Below are positions 54,192 through 63,853 of a DNA stretch of 64,000 nt, one piece after another. The stretch's first letter is position 1. Every line of letters starts with the position of its first letter. The notes beneath the pieces are model-generated. The model saw only the letters and a program-made list of their open reading frames with translations. It searched no databases and was not told the DNA's origin. Made by a program: the position numbers and the translations under genes. The stretch is from JADJYF01 sp965278995 (GTDB lineage: Bacteria; Pseudomonadota; Gammaproteobacteria; Ga0077536), in NCBI GenBank assembly GCA_965278995.1, contig OZ257136.1:5208001-5272000 (forward strand). The letters are read 5' to 3'.

Positions 54192-54209
54192 GGCAGATGC
54201 CTGCCCTCC

Positions 54210-55133
54210 TCAGGTGCACGAGTCTACTCCGTCTGCGGTGACCGACGCCCGGGAGGCGTCGAGCGCGGGCGCCGGATGCTGCCAGATCCGCCGCGATGTA
54301 GCGCCACATTCAAATACAAACCGCAGTCCCCAGCCCAGTTGGCGCACAGCACCAGGTATCCCGACCCTGCGCAGGGCCCAGTACCAGTGTCGGACATACT
54401 GACTGCGTGTGTCCTTGTTGGCGATGAACTTCGCCATGCACGCACCGAGTCCGCGCTGATGCGAGCGGCGGAGGGCCGCAGCATCGGCCTGCGAGCGACC
54501 GTGATCGTGCCGCACGAGAAGTTGCGGTTCGAACCGGCCACGCATTCCTGCCAGCGCGGCCCGGCGCAACAAGTCGGTGTCCTCTCCAGAATGAAATGAA
54601 GTTCCGGCCCCGAGCCGCTCATCGAAGCCGCGCAGGTCCAGCAGCAGCACGCGCCGAAAGGCCATATTGGCGCCCAGGATCTGCCCCGCAGCTACATAGG
54701 CGTTCGGTTCGATGTCGTAGGCTGTGGCGTGCTCCTGGAGCGAGATCCGTGCGTCCGCCGCATCGTGCAATATGACTCTTCCACCAGCGTAGTCGTAGCG
54801 CGGGTTATCGAAGATCACGCGAAGCACATGCAGGTAATCAGGCGCCGGATAGCAGTCGTCGTCGGTGAATGCGACGATCGTGCCGCGGGCCTCGACCAGG
54901 CCACGGTTTCGAGCCCGGGCGAGGCCAGGGCGCGGCTCGCTCACGGCTCGCAGCGAGAGTGATGTTGTAGCAGCGAACTCCTCGATCACGCGCGCGGTGG
55001 CATCCTCCGACGCATTGTCGACGATGACGAGTTCCCAGTCCGTCGCCGGGTCCAGATGTAGATACGAGTCCAGCGCGGTACGAAGCTGGTTGGCCCGATT
55101 GCGAGTGCACAGAACAATACTCAGCAAAGGCAT
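54210..55133 (-). CDS. Glycosyltransferase family 2
   Basis: A 307-residue GT-A glycosyltransferase. N-terminal LLSIVLCTRNRANQLRTALD, then LVIVDNASEDAT, GLARARNRGL, and the metal motif TDDDCYPAPDYL with the DDD. Later GANMAFRR and GTSFHSGEDTDLLRRAALAG resemble the acceptor part of GT2 enzymes. It transfers a sugar to a growing glycan from a nucleotide sugar. No membrane segment is clear, so it is cytoplasmic. 3 bp separate it from the upstream homolog, which has a similar length and motif layout and may be an old duplicate. Confidence 0.9.
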   Translation of the reverse strand: MPLLSIVLCTRNRANQLRTALDSYLHLDPATDWELVIVDNASEDATARVIEEFAATTSLSLRAVSEPRPGLARARNRGLVEARGTIVAFTDDDCYPAPDYLHVLRVIFDNPRYDYAGGRVILHDAADARISLQEHATAYDIEPNAYVAAGQILGANMAFRRVLLLDLRGFDERLGAGTSFHSGEDTDLLRRAALAGMRGRFEPQLLVRHDHGRSQADAAALRRSHQRGLGACMAKFIANKDTRSQYVRHWYWALRRVGIPGAVRQLGWGLRFVFECGATSRRIWQHPAPALDASRASVTADGVDSCT

Positions 55134-55136
55134 CGC

Positions 55137-56042
55137 TCAACCTTTCGCCAGCTTGCCGAATGTGCGGCGCCACAGGCGCCATCCGAGATACTGCAACGCA
55201 CCGACAATTTCATTGCCCAGACGCTGCTTCTGCGTGCGCAGATCGACTGACCAATACCAATAACGACTGTATGTTCGACGCGTATCGGCGCGCAGGATGA
55301 ACTTCGCGAGGTAGGCACCGCGCCCGCGATCATATTGTTTGACGAGTCGGCTGATCACGGCGTCGCCTCGTCGCCCATGATCGTGATACACCATCGGCCC
55401 CGGATAATACCCCCCGCGCCATCCGGCAGCCGACGCACGCGCGACGAATTCGACATCTTCGGCCGGAAACGGCGTGCCAGCGCCGAAATCTCGATCGAAC
55501 ACACCGATTTCGTCAATCACAACGCGCCGGCAAGCCATGTTCGCGCCCTGAATCAAGCCTGTGTGCACAAAGCTGTAGGCCGCAATGTTGCGGGTCTCTG
55601 TCGTAACGCGGATTGAAATGGGGGCATCGGCCTGGTTGTAGAGCAGAATTCGTCCGCCCATGTAGCCTATGCTCGGGTCCTGGAATACCCGCAGCATCTC
55701 CTCAAGGAAATCCGGCGCTGGATAGCAATCGTCGTCGGTGAACGCCAGTAACCCTGCAGAAGCAGCGGCGATCCCCGCGTTTCGCGCGACACCGAGACCA
55801 GGGGTGGGCTCGAGAACGCGGATCAGCCGGTGTTCGTACCGCGCGGCAAAAGCATCGATCACATCTCCTGTACGATCTGTCGAACCATTATCGACGATCA
55901 CCAATTCCCAGCGAGCAATGCCATTGAGGCCGACCAGGCTTTCGAGACATTGAGCCAGTTTGTCCGCGCGATTGCGCGTGCAGATGATGAGAGACCCCAG
56001 CAGGGGGATTCTATTCACGGCGCCTGTGCATTCCTTGCTCAT
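55137..56042 (-). CDS. Glycosyltransferase family 2
   Basis: A 301-residue GT-A glycosyltransferase homologous to the next gene: SLIICTRNRADKLAQCLESL, LVIVDNGSTDRTGDVI, GLGVARNAGIAAAS, metal motif TDDDCYPAPDFLEE, GANMACRR, AGTPFPAEDVEFVARA. The two share the pattern throughout, so tandem duplication with divergence is probable. In the operon it follows the ABC ATPase by 27 bp. It likely adds a sugar before export; donor and linkage cannot be read. Confidence 0.9.
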   Translation of the reverse strand: MSKECTGAVNRIPLLGSLIICTRNRADKLAQCLESLVGLNGIARWELVIVDNGSTDRTGDVIDAFAARYEHRLIRVLEPTPGLGVARNAGIAAASAGLLAFTDDDCYPAPDFLEEMLRVFQDPSIGYMGGRILLYNQADAPISIRVTTETRNIAAYSFVHTGLIQGANMACRRVVIDEIGVFDRDFGAGTPFPAEDVEFVARASAAGWRGGYYPGPMVYHDHGRRGDAVISRLVKQYDRGRGAYLAKFILRADTRRTYSRYWYWSVDLRTQKQRLGNEIVGALQYLGWRLWRRTFGKLAKG

Positions 56043-56069
56043 GTGACGAAAAGCGCACCGTGCCGGCGG

Positions 56070-57320
56070 TCACGCGCCGACAACTTCGTAAGCGGCACGG
56101 ACTATCACGTAACCGCGCATATTCGTCTGCAACTGCCCTGATCCGAATACGTCTGCGTGGATTATCTGCAGCTCGGCCGCGTGCTCGACCGTATCCACAT
56201 GCCGACCGTTACTGCCCAATACGATGGAGATAAAGTACGCACCAGGCAGCAGCGGCAGTTCTGCCAGATGGACATGCACAGTCGCGTGCGGCGGCAGCTT
56301 CGACGGGAGACCGTGCTGGACCCGGGACGCAATCCAGGAGATGTTCACGCCGCGCGGATCACGAATGTGCAGATCGATGTGCGGGTCTAAAAGCTCGTCT
56401 TCATTGCTGAGTACGATCTCCAGCGTAACCTCGCCACAGGCCGGCACGCCCGTGACTGTCTCGCCAGCATTGTTGCAGAGTCGCGCAGCACTGATAACCG
56501 GCGTCAAACTGGTGCTCCGGGATACTTCGAGCAGGTTTCGATTTGCACCTTCTTTGAGATTCTGCAGGTACAGATCGATCGCTGTTTCAGTGTCACCGAT
56601 GTAGCGGATTTCGCCGTGATCGAGATACATCACGCGTGTGCACATGCTACGGACGGACTCCATATTGTGACTGACGAACAGGATGGTGTTCCCACGATTG
56701 ACGAATTCGAAGATGGTAGCAGTCGATTTTCGCCGGAACTCGACGTCGCCAACATTAAGGACTTCGTCCAGTATCAGGATTTCGGGATCGATGTGCGCTG
56801 CGATGGCGAACGCGAGGCGCACGCGCATGCCGGAGGAATAACGCTTGACCGGAGTTTCCATGAAGTCATGGATCCCGGCGTATTCGACAATGGACGCGTA
56901 GCGCTGCGCAATTTCTGCTCGCGTCATGCCGAGGATGGCTGCATTCAGGTAGGTATTCTCACGCCCACTCAATTCCGGATGGAATCCGGTGCCGACTTCC
57001 AGTAGCGAACTGACGCGGCCTTCGACCCACGCGCTACCGCAAGTTGGCGCGGTGATTCGCGCGAGTATCTTGAGCAAGGTAGACTTGCCGGCACCGTTGC
57101 GACCGATGATGCCGAACACTTCTCCTTGAGTGATTTCGAAATCGAGGTCACGCAATGCCCAGAAATGACGGCTGTCGGGTTCCGCTGTTGAGCGACCAAA
57201 AATCAGCCCCATGCGCCGGAACGCAGTCGCGATTGTGGAGCGCAAATCGCTCGGGTCGCTGCCCATTCCCAGAAAATACTGCTTGCCGAGCCCTTCCGCC
57301 TTAATCACCGTATCAGCCAC
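56070..57320 (-). CDS. ABC transporter ATP-binding protein for polysaccharide export (Wzt-like)
   Basis: About 416 residues from GTG 57318-57320 (VADTVIKAEGLGKQYFLG). ATPase part: FEITQGEVFGIIGRNGAGKS (Walker A GRNGAGKS), the signature YSSGMRVRLAFAIA, Walker B PEILILDEVLNVGD, and the switch His in LFVSHN. After about residue 270 comes a C-terminal domain of the Wzt type (SRSTSLTPVISAARLCNNAG and beyond) that in O-antigen exporters recognises the chain end. Its likely partner is the ABC-2 permease at 57338-58186. In-frame sequence further upstream overlaps the permease and is a shadow. Confidence 0.92.
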   Translation of the reverse strand: MADTVIKAEGLGKQYFLGMGSDPSDLRSTIATAFRRMGLIFGRSTAEPDSRHFWALRDLDFEITQGEVFGIIGRNGAGKSTLLKILARITAPTCGSAWVEGRVSSLLEVGTGFHPELSGRENTYLNAAILGMTRAEIAQRYASIVEYAGIHDFMETPVKRYSSGMRVRLAFAIAAHIDPEILILDEVLNVGDVEFRRKSTATIFEFVNRGNTILFVSHNMESVRSMCTRVMYLDHGEIRYIGDTETAIDLYLQNLKEGANRNLLEVSRSTSLTPVISAARLCNNAGETVTGVPACGEVTLEIVLSNEDELLDPHIDLHIRDPRGVNISWIASRVQHGLPSKLPPHATVHVHLAELPLLPGAYFISIVLGSNGRHVDTVEHAAELQIIHADVFGSGQLQTNMRGYVIVRAAYEVVGA

Positions 57321-57337
57321 GTGCGGTTCCGTCGCAG

Positions 57338-58186
57338 TCAGGCAATGTCTGCGAAGCGGGCTTCGGCCCGCGCAAAATAGGCGACAGCTACCACTGCGAT
57401 AAGCACGGCGACCAGCGACGAGAGTATCCAGCCTTGCCAATACACCGGCTCCCCGAACATGACGTTGCGGAACACCGTAAGGGGCCCCGTGATCGGGTTG
57501 AGATAGAGCGCAATTGACCAGGGCCCCATCATTTCGCCGACACTTTTCTCCCACCAGATGACCGGCGTGAGAAAGAATCCGACTTGCAGGAAGTAGGGGA
57601 CAACGTAGCGGAAATCGCGGTAACTGACCATGAGTCCTGCGAACAGCAGACCGGCGCCGAAAGCTGCCAAAAACATCGTCAGAAATACCAGCGGAAGAAG
57701 CAACATCGTCATAGAAAAGTGCGGCTCGACAACAATGACGACGATCAGAAATACGATTAGCGCGATAAGGAAGTCGACGGTTGCGGTACCGAGACCGGCA
57801 ATGGGGACAATCAGGCGCGGAAAGTAGATCTTCCGAATGATTTCCGCGTTGCTGGTCACGCTGCCAGCAGTGCTGGCCAGGCCATTGGCAAAGAACGACC
57901 ACACAATCTGCGCGGCAAGAAACGAAAGCGCATACGGCACGCCGGGTATGTGTGACTGATCGAGCCGAAGCCCCTTGCCGAACACCAGAGTCATGACAAC
58001 CATCATCACTATCGGTTGGAGCACTGCCCACAGCACTCCGAACACCGTTTGCTTGTAGCGGGCCTGGATGTCGCGCAGTAAGAACCGCCACATCAGTTCG
58101 CGATAGCGCCAGAGCTCCGCAAGGTCCACTGTCTCCCATCCAGTGCGTGGCCGGATCACGATGCGCTCGCGCTTGCTCTCGTTCAT
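57338..58186 (-). CDS. ABC-2 type polysaccharide export permease (Wzm-like)
   Basis: A 282-residue membrane protein of the KpsM/Wzm/TagG class. The N-terminal WRFLLRDIQARYKQTVFGVL is the typical coupling segment. About six hydrophobic segments follow, including LWAVLQPIVMMVVMTLVFG, FLIALIVFLIVVIVV, MLLLPLVFLTMFLAAFGAGL and WILSSLVAVLIAVVAVAYFA. It moves lipid-linked glycan across the inner membrane, powered by the adjacent ATPase. The ATG at 58184-58186 is one codon after a GTG. Confidence 0.92.
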   Translation of the reverse strand: MNESKRERIVIRPRTGWETVDLAELWRYRELMWRFLLRDIQARYKQTVFGVLWAVLQPIVMMVVMTLVFGKGLRLDQSHIPGVPYALSFLAAQIVWSFFANGLASTAGSVTSNAEIIRKIYFPRLIVPIAGLGTATVDFLIALIVFLIVVIVVEPHFSMTMLLLPLVFLTMFLAAFGAGLLFAGLMVSYRDFRYVVPYFLQVGFFLTPVIWWEKSVGEMMGPWSIALYLNPITGPLTVFRNVMFGEPVYWQGWILSSLVAVLIAVVAVAYFARAEARFADIA

Positions 58187-58297
58187 CACACGGAATCCGC
58201 CATAGCCGGGCCGGGAAACTCAGAAGCGTTGAAGATTATCACGGCCGGGCTCTATTCATTTCAATCGAACGCGCTCGATTCCGGCGCTTCTATGAAT

Positions 58298-59338
58298 TCA
58301 ACGCGGAGATACGAAAAGGTCGCGATGAAGCGGAATTTTCTCGACCATACGCATTTGACTGAGCAAGAGCGTTTGCCAGCGGGACGGTACGTTCATGCGC
58401 CTGTACAGCCGACGCAACGAAAGGTCGTCATTGACCCGTTCGGATTCCTGCCATGCAGCCCGGAAGTCCTCTAATTGGGACGCTCGATTCGAGCGCATCC
58501 AGTCACAGGGGATCAGCGTTCGTTGATGCCACTTGTTCTTCCAGCTCTCAAATCCCATACAGTCATAGTGCAGTAGCGAAATCAGTTCGCTATCGATGCG
58601 CCGGAAGGACGAACCCGGGTTGAAGATCGGCGCATGGATCTCCATCGAATGGATGTTCGACGAGCAGCGAACGGCGCACTTCGACTCCTGGTGGCCTCGA
58701 AAGTATTCGCCGCGATAGATTATCGGGCACCCCAACCTGCGCACCACAGCGCGCTTTGCACGCGAGGCGGGTACTTTGAATAGCGAGATATCGGCGAATG
58801 CGTGGTTGAGTTCATATTCGCAGGGAATTGCCTCCCGGATCCGAAAGCGGATTGTGGAGACGTCGGGATGAGTATCCGCGAGGGCGTTCGCCAACCCCTG
58901 AGGCGCATGAATGAGTTCGTCGCAATCGATATGCGCCAGCCACTCGTACCTGGCATCGCGCGCCAGTGTCAGTGCCAGATTGGCGTTCGTAATCTGGCGC
59001 TCGATGATGGTCAATGGGCCATCGCCTGGTTGCCAGAGGCGTACTGAATCGTCCCGCTGTACGTATTTTTGCGCGGTGCTCCAATAGTTTCCGTCGCACC
59101 TGAAGCAGGTTACGCGGTTTTCCGCGTCAAGGATCGGGGCGGCAGGGTCAGCCGGATCATCAAAGAATAAATACAGGTGATCGATACCGATGTTCAGGTG
59201 ATAGCTGACGAAGGCTAGCGTTACTTCTAAGGGAGCGAGGAGCGTGGTGACCGTAGCGATAGCGTTACCGCCGCCGAGGTCAGGTGGCGGTGAGACGCCA
59301 ACGGATGACAGCGTTTGCGTAGCGTTATCACGACCCAC
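58298..59338 (-). CDS. Glycosyltransferase family 92/GT2-like protein
   Basis: A 346-residue glycosyltransferase of the GT92/Glyco_tranf_2_4 type: TTLLAPLEVTLAFVSYHLNI, GIDHLYLFFDDPADP, WLAHIDCDELIHAPQGLANA (DxD motif in DCDE), and RGHQESKCAVR, HYDCMGFESWKNKW. These are the strands seen in bacterial DUF23-like enzymes. The start is GTG at 59336-59338, with AGGAG nine bases before. It is the first gene of the export operon and may start or branch the glycan; exact sugar unknown. Confidence 0.8.
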   Translation of the reverse strand: MGRDNATQTLSSVGVSPPPDLGGGNAIATVTTLLAPLEVTLAFVSYHLNIGIDHLYLFFDDPADPAAPILDAENRVTCFRCDGNYWSTAQKYVQRDDSVRLWQPGDGPLTIIERQITNANLALTLARDARYEWLAHIDCDELIHAPQGLANALADTHPDVSTIRFRIREAIPCEYELNHAFADISLFKVPASRAKRAVVRRLGCPIIYRGEYFRGHQESKCAVRCSSNIHSMEIHAPIFNPGSSFRRIDSELISLLHYDCMGFESWKNKWHQRTLIPCDWMRSNRASQLEDFRAAWQESERVNDDLSLRRLYRRMNVPSRWQTLLLSQMRMVEKIPLHRDLFVSPR

Positions 59339-59811
59339 AGCTCAGAGCTCCTGGAACAGTTGACGGTCAGATGGGGTACCCCGCCGAACCCATGGCGCGG
59401 CCAGCCTAATCCGGGCCCTTATGCTATCGCTCCGCACCTTCGATAGCGCAACAGCAGTTGCACCGGTCAGGTCTGGCAACGACCGGACTGCCGATTTTCA
59501 CTGCCGGGTCGCGGCGGCTCGCGAAGCGCACTCCGTTATCGGCGTCACCGCTGCAGTTCTCCAATAGCATGCGGTCTCCCGGGACTTGACACAGGGCGCG
59601 CCCATCTCCCAGCTTGGCCGTACTGAACGTTCGTGACGGTAGATTCCCCTGCTTCTCTGACAGCCGCGCTTCAGTCGCTCGAATCGCTTCAGTTCCGAAA
59701 CCATCTGCCGATAAGTTTTAGCGGTTTGCCAAGATTAGCGGAGTGCTGTGATGCAGCAGCCGACCATTGTTGCCGGGGACGCTTCTGCCATTTTTTGTGC
59801 AGCGCCGAGAT
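59339..59811. other. Divergent spacer with three tandem hairpins
   Basis: 473 bp between the glycan operon and the cyclic-di-GMP gene, without a gene I recognise. Three inverted repeats lie side by side: GCTATCG/CGATAGC (59423-59429, 59441-59447), GCAAC/GTTGC (59448-59452, 59457-59461) and CCGGTC/GACCGG (59463-59468, 59481-59486). It must hold the promoters for both sides; no clear -35/-10 pair is visible. Confidence 0.5.
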
Positions 59812-62685
59812 ATGACCGGCAACTTTGACCTCTGGTTGGTCGGAATGTCGGTGGTTGTGGCCTGCGGGGCGTCCTATGTCGCGCTCGAACTGGTTTCGCG
59901 CGTCGTCGCCGCGCGGAGCCGGCAATCGGGATATATCTGGCTGCTCGGCGGCGCGGTATCGATAGGCACCGGCATCTGGTCAATGCATTTCATCGGCATG
60001 CTTGCCTGGCAGCTGCCGATGCCGATGTCTTACGACGTCTCAACGATTCTGGCGTCGATGTTGACGGCGGTGGTTGTATGCGGCTTCGGGCTGTATATCG
60101 TCAGCCATGGCCAGCTGCATTGGCGCCGCCTTGGTCTTGCCGGCCTGTTGATGGGCAGTGGCATATCGGCCGTGCACTATGTCGGGATGGAAGCGATGCA
60201 GATGCAACCGCCCATCCGCTATCAATCTGATCTCTTTGCGCTCTCACTGATTGTTGCTGTAGCCGCATCGCTAGTCGCGCTGTGGCTTGCGTTTCGGCTG
60301 CGCGGTGAATCCATTCAATCGGCGTTCTGGCGGCGTGGCGGTAGTGCATTGGTGATGGGTGGTGCAATCGCCGGTATGCATTACGTCGGGGTGACTGCCG
60401 TCATCATCGCGCCTGGAGCCTCTTCCATGGTCCCGGACCAAGGCGTCAACAATCTCTGGCTGGCCGGTACCATTGGATGCTTCGCACTATTGTTTCTGGC
60501 GGTGACGCTTTTGATGTCGAGCCTCGACGCACAAAGCGCGCGACGCGCGGTTCGCCATGCGGATCAACTTCACACCAGTGAGGCGCAGTATCGCCTGCTG
60601 TGGGAGACGACCAGCGATGCGGCCTTGCTGTTCGATAGCAGCGGGAGAATCGAATCGGCCAATTCGACGCTGATGAATGTGTTCGGCTATGAGCCGGCGG
60701 AGGTCATCGGTCAGAACATCAGTCTGCTGCAACCAGCGGCCATGCGCGGCCGCTACGCAATTACCGCCAAGCGTTATCTTGACGACGAGGCAAGTACGAA
60801 CGGGAATACAGCGCGATTTCTCGGCCTGCACCGCGATGGCCATGAGTTCCCGGTTGAGGTTGCATTCAGTCGCTTTGATTTAGAGGGCCGGCTGCACCTG
60901 GCTGCCTTTGTGCGCGACATCTCCGCGCGCGAACACGCACAAAGCATGATTGCCGGCCACAAACAACTTCTCGAACAGATCGTGGCCGGTCAGCCGCTGT
61001 TCGCTACCCTCGATGCGATTATCGCTCTGCTCGACGGCCAGTTTCCTGCATCGCGAGCTTCCATCCTGTTGCTGGATAACTCCAGCACGTCGTTTGTACG
61101 CCAGACGAACTTGAGTCTGTCGACAGAGCAGGACAATGCGCTGATCGCGCTCGAAACAGGCACGGTCATGGTTCCACCGTATGCCGACGACGTTGTCGTC
61201 ATTCGCGACATCGAAGCTGATCCAAAATGGGCACCCTGTCGCCACCTCAGCCTACCGTTGAGTGCACGCACGTGCTGGTCGCATGCCATTGTCTCGCAGG
61301 ATGGGAATGCGCTCGGCACCCTCGCTCTGTACAGCGGAGAATTTCGCGATCCGAATGTGTTCGAACTCGATTCGCTGCGAGCGCTCGCCCCCCTTGTAGC
61401 GATTGCGGTCGAACGCGCGCAGAGCGAGTTGCAGATGCGCGCCATGAACGAGCGCTTCGAACTCGTCGCGCGCGCGACCCATGACGCCGTGTGTGACTGG
61501 AATCCGCTCACCTCGTCGATGTGGTGGAACGACGCCTACACGACTCTGTTCGGGCATACGCTCGGCGCAAACCCCACTTTTGAATCATGGACCAACTACC
61601 TGCATCCCGAGGAACGTGAGGGCGTGCTTGCCAGCGTTCAAGCGGCGCTCGATTCCGATACGGAGAACTGGGTCGAAGAGTATCGGCTTCGAAGACGCGA
61701 CGGCAGCTACGCCAGTGTGATGGGTCGCGCAATCATATCCCGCGACGTTAACGGGCGCGCAGTGCGCATGGTCGGCTCGATAATGGACATTACGAGTCGC
61801 AAGCTTGCTGAGGAGCAGCTTGTTCACCTCGCCCAGTACGATGGATTGACCGGCCTGCCCAATCGCAGTCTTTATCGCGACCGTCTAAGTCGTGCCCTGG
61901 TGCGAGCAGATCGTGAAAATTGGCCGGTTGCGCTGGCCTTTATCGATCTCGATCACTTCAAGGAAATCAATGACACTCTCGGCCATGACGTTGGCGATGG
62001 CGTGTTGCGCACGGTCGCCGATAGGCTGCGTGCCAGCGTACGGAAAAGCGATACGGTTGCGCGGTTGGGTGGCGATGAGTTTACGGTTGTCCTGGAAAAC
62101 GTGGGCACCGACGAGGAGATCGCCCAGCTGGCGCAAAAAGTCATCGAGAACGTCTCCGCCCCGATCGCGCTGGATGGCCACGAATTGTTCGTGACCGCAA
62201 GCGTCGGAATCGTGCTTTATCCGGAACACGGTAACACCAGTGAGACGCTGTCTCAGAACGCCGATACGGCGATGTATCAGGCCAAAAGCGAAGGGCGGAA
62301 CAACTACAAGTTTTACGCCCCGTCGATGAGCGCCGCGGCGAGCGAGCGCATGGATCTCGAAAGCGAACTGCGCCTCGCGCTGCTTCGCGGCGAATTCAAG
62401 CTGTACTACCAGCCATTGGTTTCATTCGAGACCGGTACCATCAGGGGAGTCGAGGCCCTGCTACGCTGGCAGCACCCACAATGGGGTCTCACTGCCCCTG
62501 GCCGGTTCATCAATGTTGCCGAGCACAGTGGGTTGATCGTTCCGATCGGCGAATGGGTGCTCAACGAGGCCTGCGCCCAGGCCGTCGCGTGGCGCGCCGA
62601 TGGACTGCCGCCAATACAGATGTCGGTCAACATTTCTCCCCGCCAACTTCGTTATGTGGATCTCATCGCCACTCTAAATAGCTGA
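59812..62685 (+). pseudogene. MHYT-PAS-GAF-PAS-GGDEF-EAL cyclic-di-GMP protein, interrupted by an insertion sequence
   Basis: From ATG 59812, 957 residues before a stop created by the insertion. Seven hydrophobic stretches carry three MHYT-type motifs (WSMHFIGM about 57-63, AVHYVGMEAM about 120-129, AGMHYVGV about 188-194). Then PAS about 255-370, GAF about 385-540, PAS about 545-670, GGDEF about 680-850 (RLGGDEFTVVLE, intact) and the start of EAL (GVEALLRW intact, MSVNISPRQL). The IS splits the EAL domain before its LEITES and DDFG segments, found in frame at 63854-64000. The product therefore keeps a diguanylate cyclase but probably not a phosphodiesterase. Its proximity to the glycan operon suggests biofilm control. 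Confidence 0.9.
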
Positions 62686-63852
62686 TCGAATATCCTGACC
62701 AGTCAGGTTTCATATCGTATCAACGCCGACTGATGTCCTGGAAATGGTTGCGACTGGTTCAGGAAGCAGGTCACTGCATCCATCAATCGCGGCAAAGTGC
62801 TGTGCCGATGATTGCGAGTCACCGTATCGTGGAGCTTCTTCCACAACTTCTCAATGTCGTTAACCCACGGGTGATAAACCGGCTGGTGCACGAGTTGGAA
62901 CTTCGGGTGGCGCGCCAGCCAAGCGCGCGTTACCCGGCTCTTATGGATGACGTAGTTATCCAAGATCAGATGCAGCCGCCGTGCCCGACGGTAGGTTCGC
63001 AACAAGACTTCCAGTAGACGCAGAAATAGCTCGGAAGTCTTGGCGATATGATCTATCCAGACTACTGCGCCAGTGCGCGCGTTCAGTGCGCCGGCGATGT
63101 AGTGCTTCCTGTTCTTGCCCGGCGTCGGCACCGTCATTTGCTCACCGCGCGGCATCCAGGCAGGCCCAATACGCGGGTTCAAATCGATGTCCGCCTCATC
63201 CACGTAGAAGACTTCCTCGTTTGCGCTGGCCCGCTTCAAGACGCCATGGATCGCCTTCATCCGCGCGCTTTTGCGTGGATCAGCAATACACAACGTCGGC
63301 CGAGCCCGCCGCCACACCACGCACAGCCGTGACAGCCACCGGCGTACCGTCGTCGCATGAACTTCAACGATGCCGCAGCGTGCCATCTCAACTGCCAGTA
63401 GCTCTGAGCTCCAGCGGCTGCGGACATAGCCGTATGTGAGCGGCTCTGTGCGGATCAATTCATTCAGCTTGGCCAACGCTGGGGCCGACGCCTTCCATTC
63501 CTCACGGCCGCGTGTGAGCGGCGCCAATCCCGTCTCACCACCCGTTTCATAACGGCGTTTCCACAGCCGTACTGAATTACGGCTGGCGTGACAGCGGCGC
63601 GCCGTTTCACTGATATTGCCACGCGTCTCCCACAAGCCCAGGATGGCCTGGGCACGTCGCGCATGGTCGTGGTCACGCCCGCGTTGCACGACCTTCGTCA
63701 GACGCCGCCTGATCGGTCGACCGATCTTGGTTACACTGTTGTTCATCGGGTGGAGCACTCCTTGGTGATGGTTCAGCTTTAGCAACCGAACTGATCGCCA
63801 AGGACCACCCGAGTTCCCCTATATGGTCAGTATTTCTGCTCCGTTATTTAGG
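62681..63852. mobile_element. IS630-family insertion sequence
   Basis: Flanked by TA on both sides (62679-62680 and 63853-63854), the target duplication of IS630/Tc1-mariner elements; removing it and one TA restores the host codons ACT CTA AAT AGC GCT CTC (TLNSAL) exactly. The ends carry imperfect inverted repeats: CTGATCGAATATCCTGACC on the left and GAGCAGAAATACTGACC (reverse complement) on the right, the latter offset by about 8 bp from the edge. It carries one transposase gene on the minus strand. About 1172 bp. Confidence 0.85.
62703..63746 (-). CDS. IS630-family transposase
   Basis: 347 residues from the ATG at 63744-63746, with GGAG 11 bases upstream; TTG at 63783 would add 13. N-terminal helix-turn-helix (SETARRCHASRNSVRLWKRR), winged second HTH (VHATTVRRWLSRL), then the DDE core: VFYVDEADIDLNPRIGPAW (first Asp), RRLHLILDNYVIHKS (second Asp), YHPWVNDIEKLWKKLHD (Glu). 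All three acidic residues are present, so it looks active. It belongs to the subgroup with DEADI and LDNY motifs. Confidence 0.92.
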   Translation of the reverse strand: MNNSVTKIGRPIRRRLTKVVQRGRDHDHARRAQAILGLWETRGNISETARRCHASRNSVRLWKRRYETGGETGLAPLTRGREEWKASAPALAKLNELIRTEPLTYGYVRSRWSSELLAVEMARCGIVEVHATTVRRWLSRLCVVWRRARPTLCIADPRKSARMKAIHGVLKRASANEEVFYVDEADIDLNPRIGPAWMPRGEQMTVPTPGKNRKHYIAGALNARTGAVVWIDHIAKTSELFLRLLEVLLRTYRRARRLHLILDNYVIHKSRVTRAWLARHPKFQLVHQPVYHPWVNDIEKLWKKLHDTVTRNHRHSTLPRLMDAVTCFLNQSQPFPGHQSALIRYET

Positions 63853-63853
63853 T

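Noticed and set aside
57321..58139. A possible long N-terminal extension of the Wzt-like ATPase frame
   Set aside because: It overlaps the ABC-2 permease in another frame and shows no domain pattern; the ATPase starts at the GTG at 57320.
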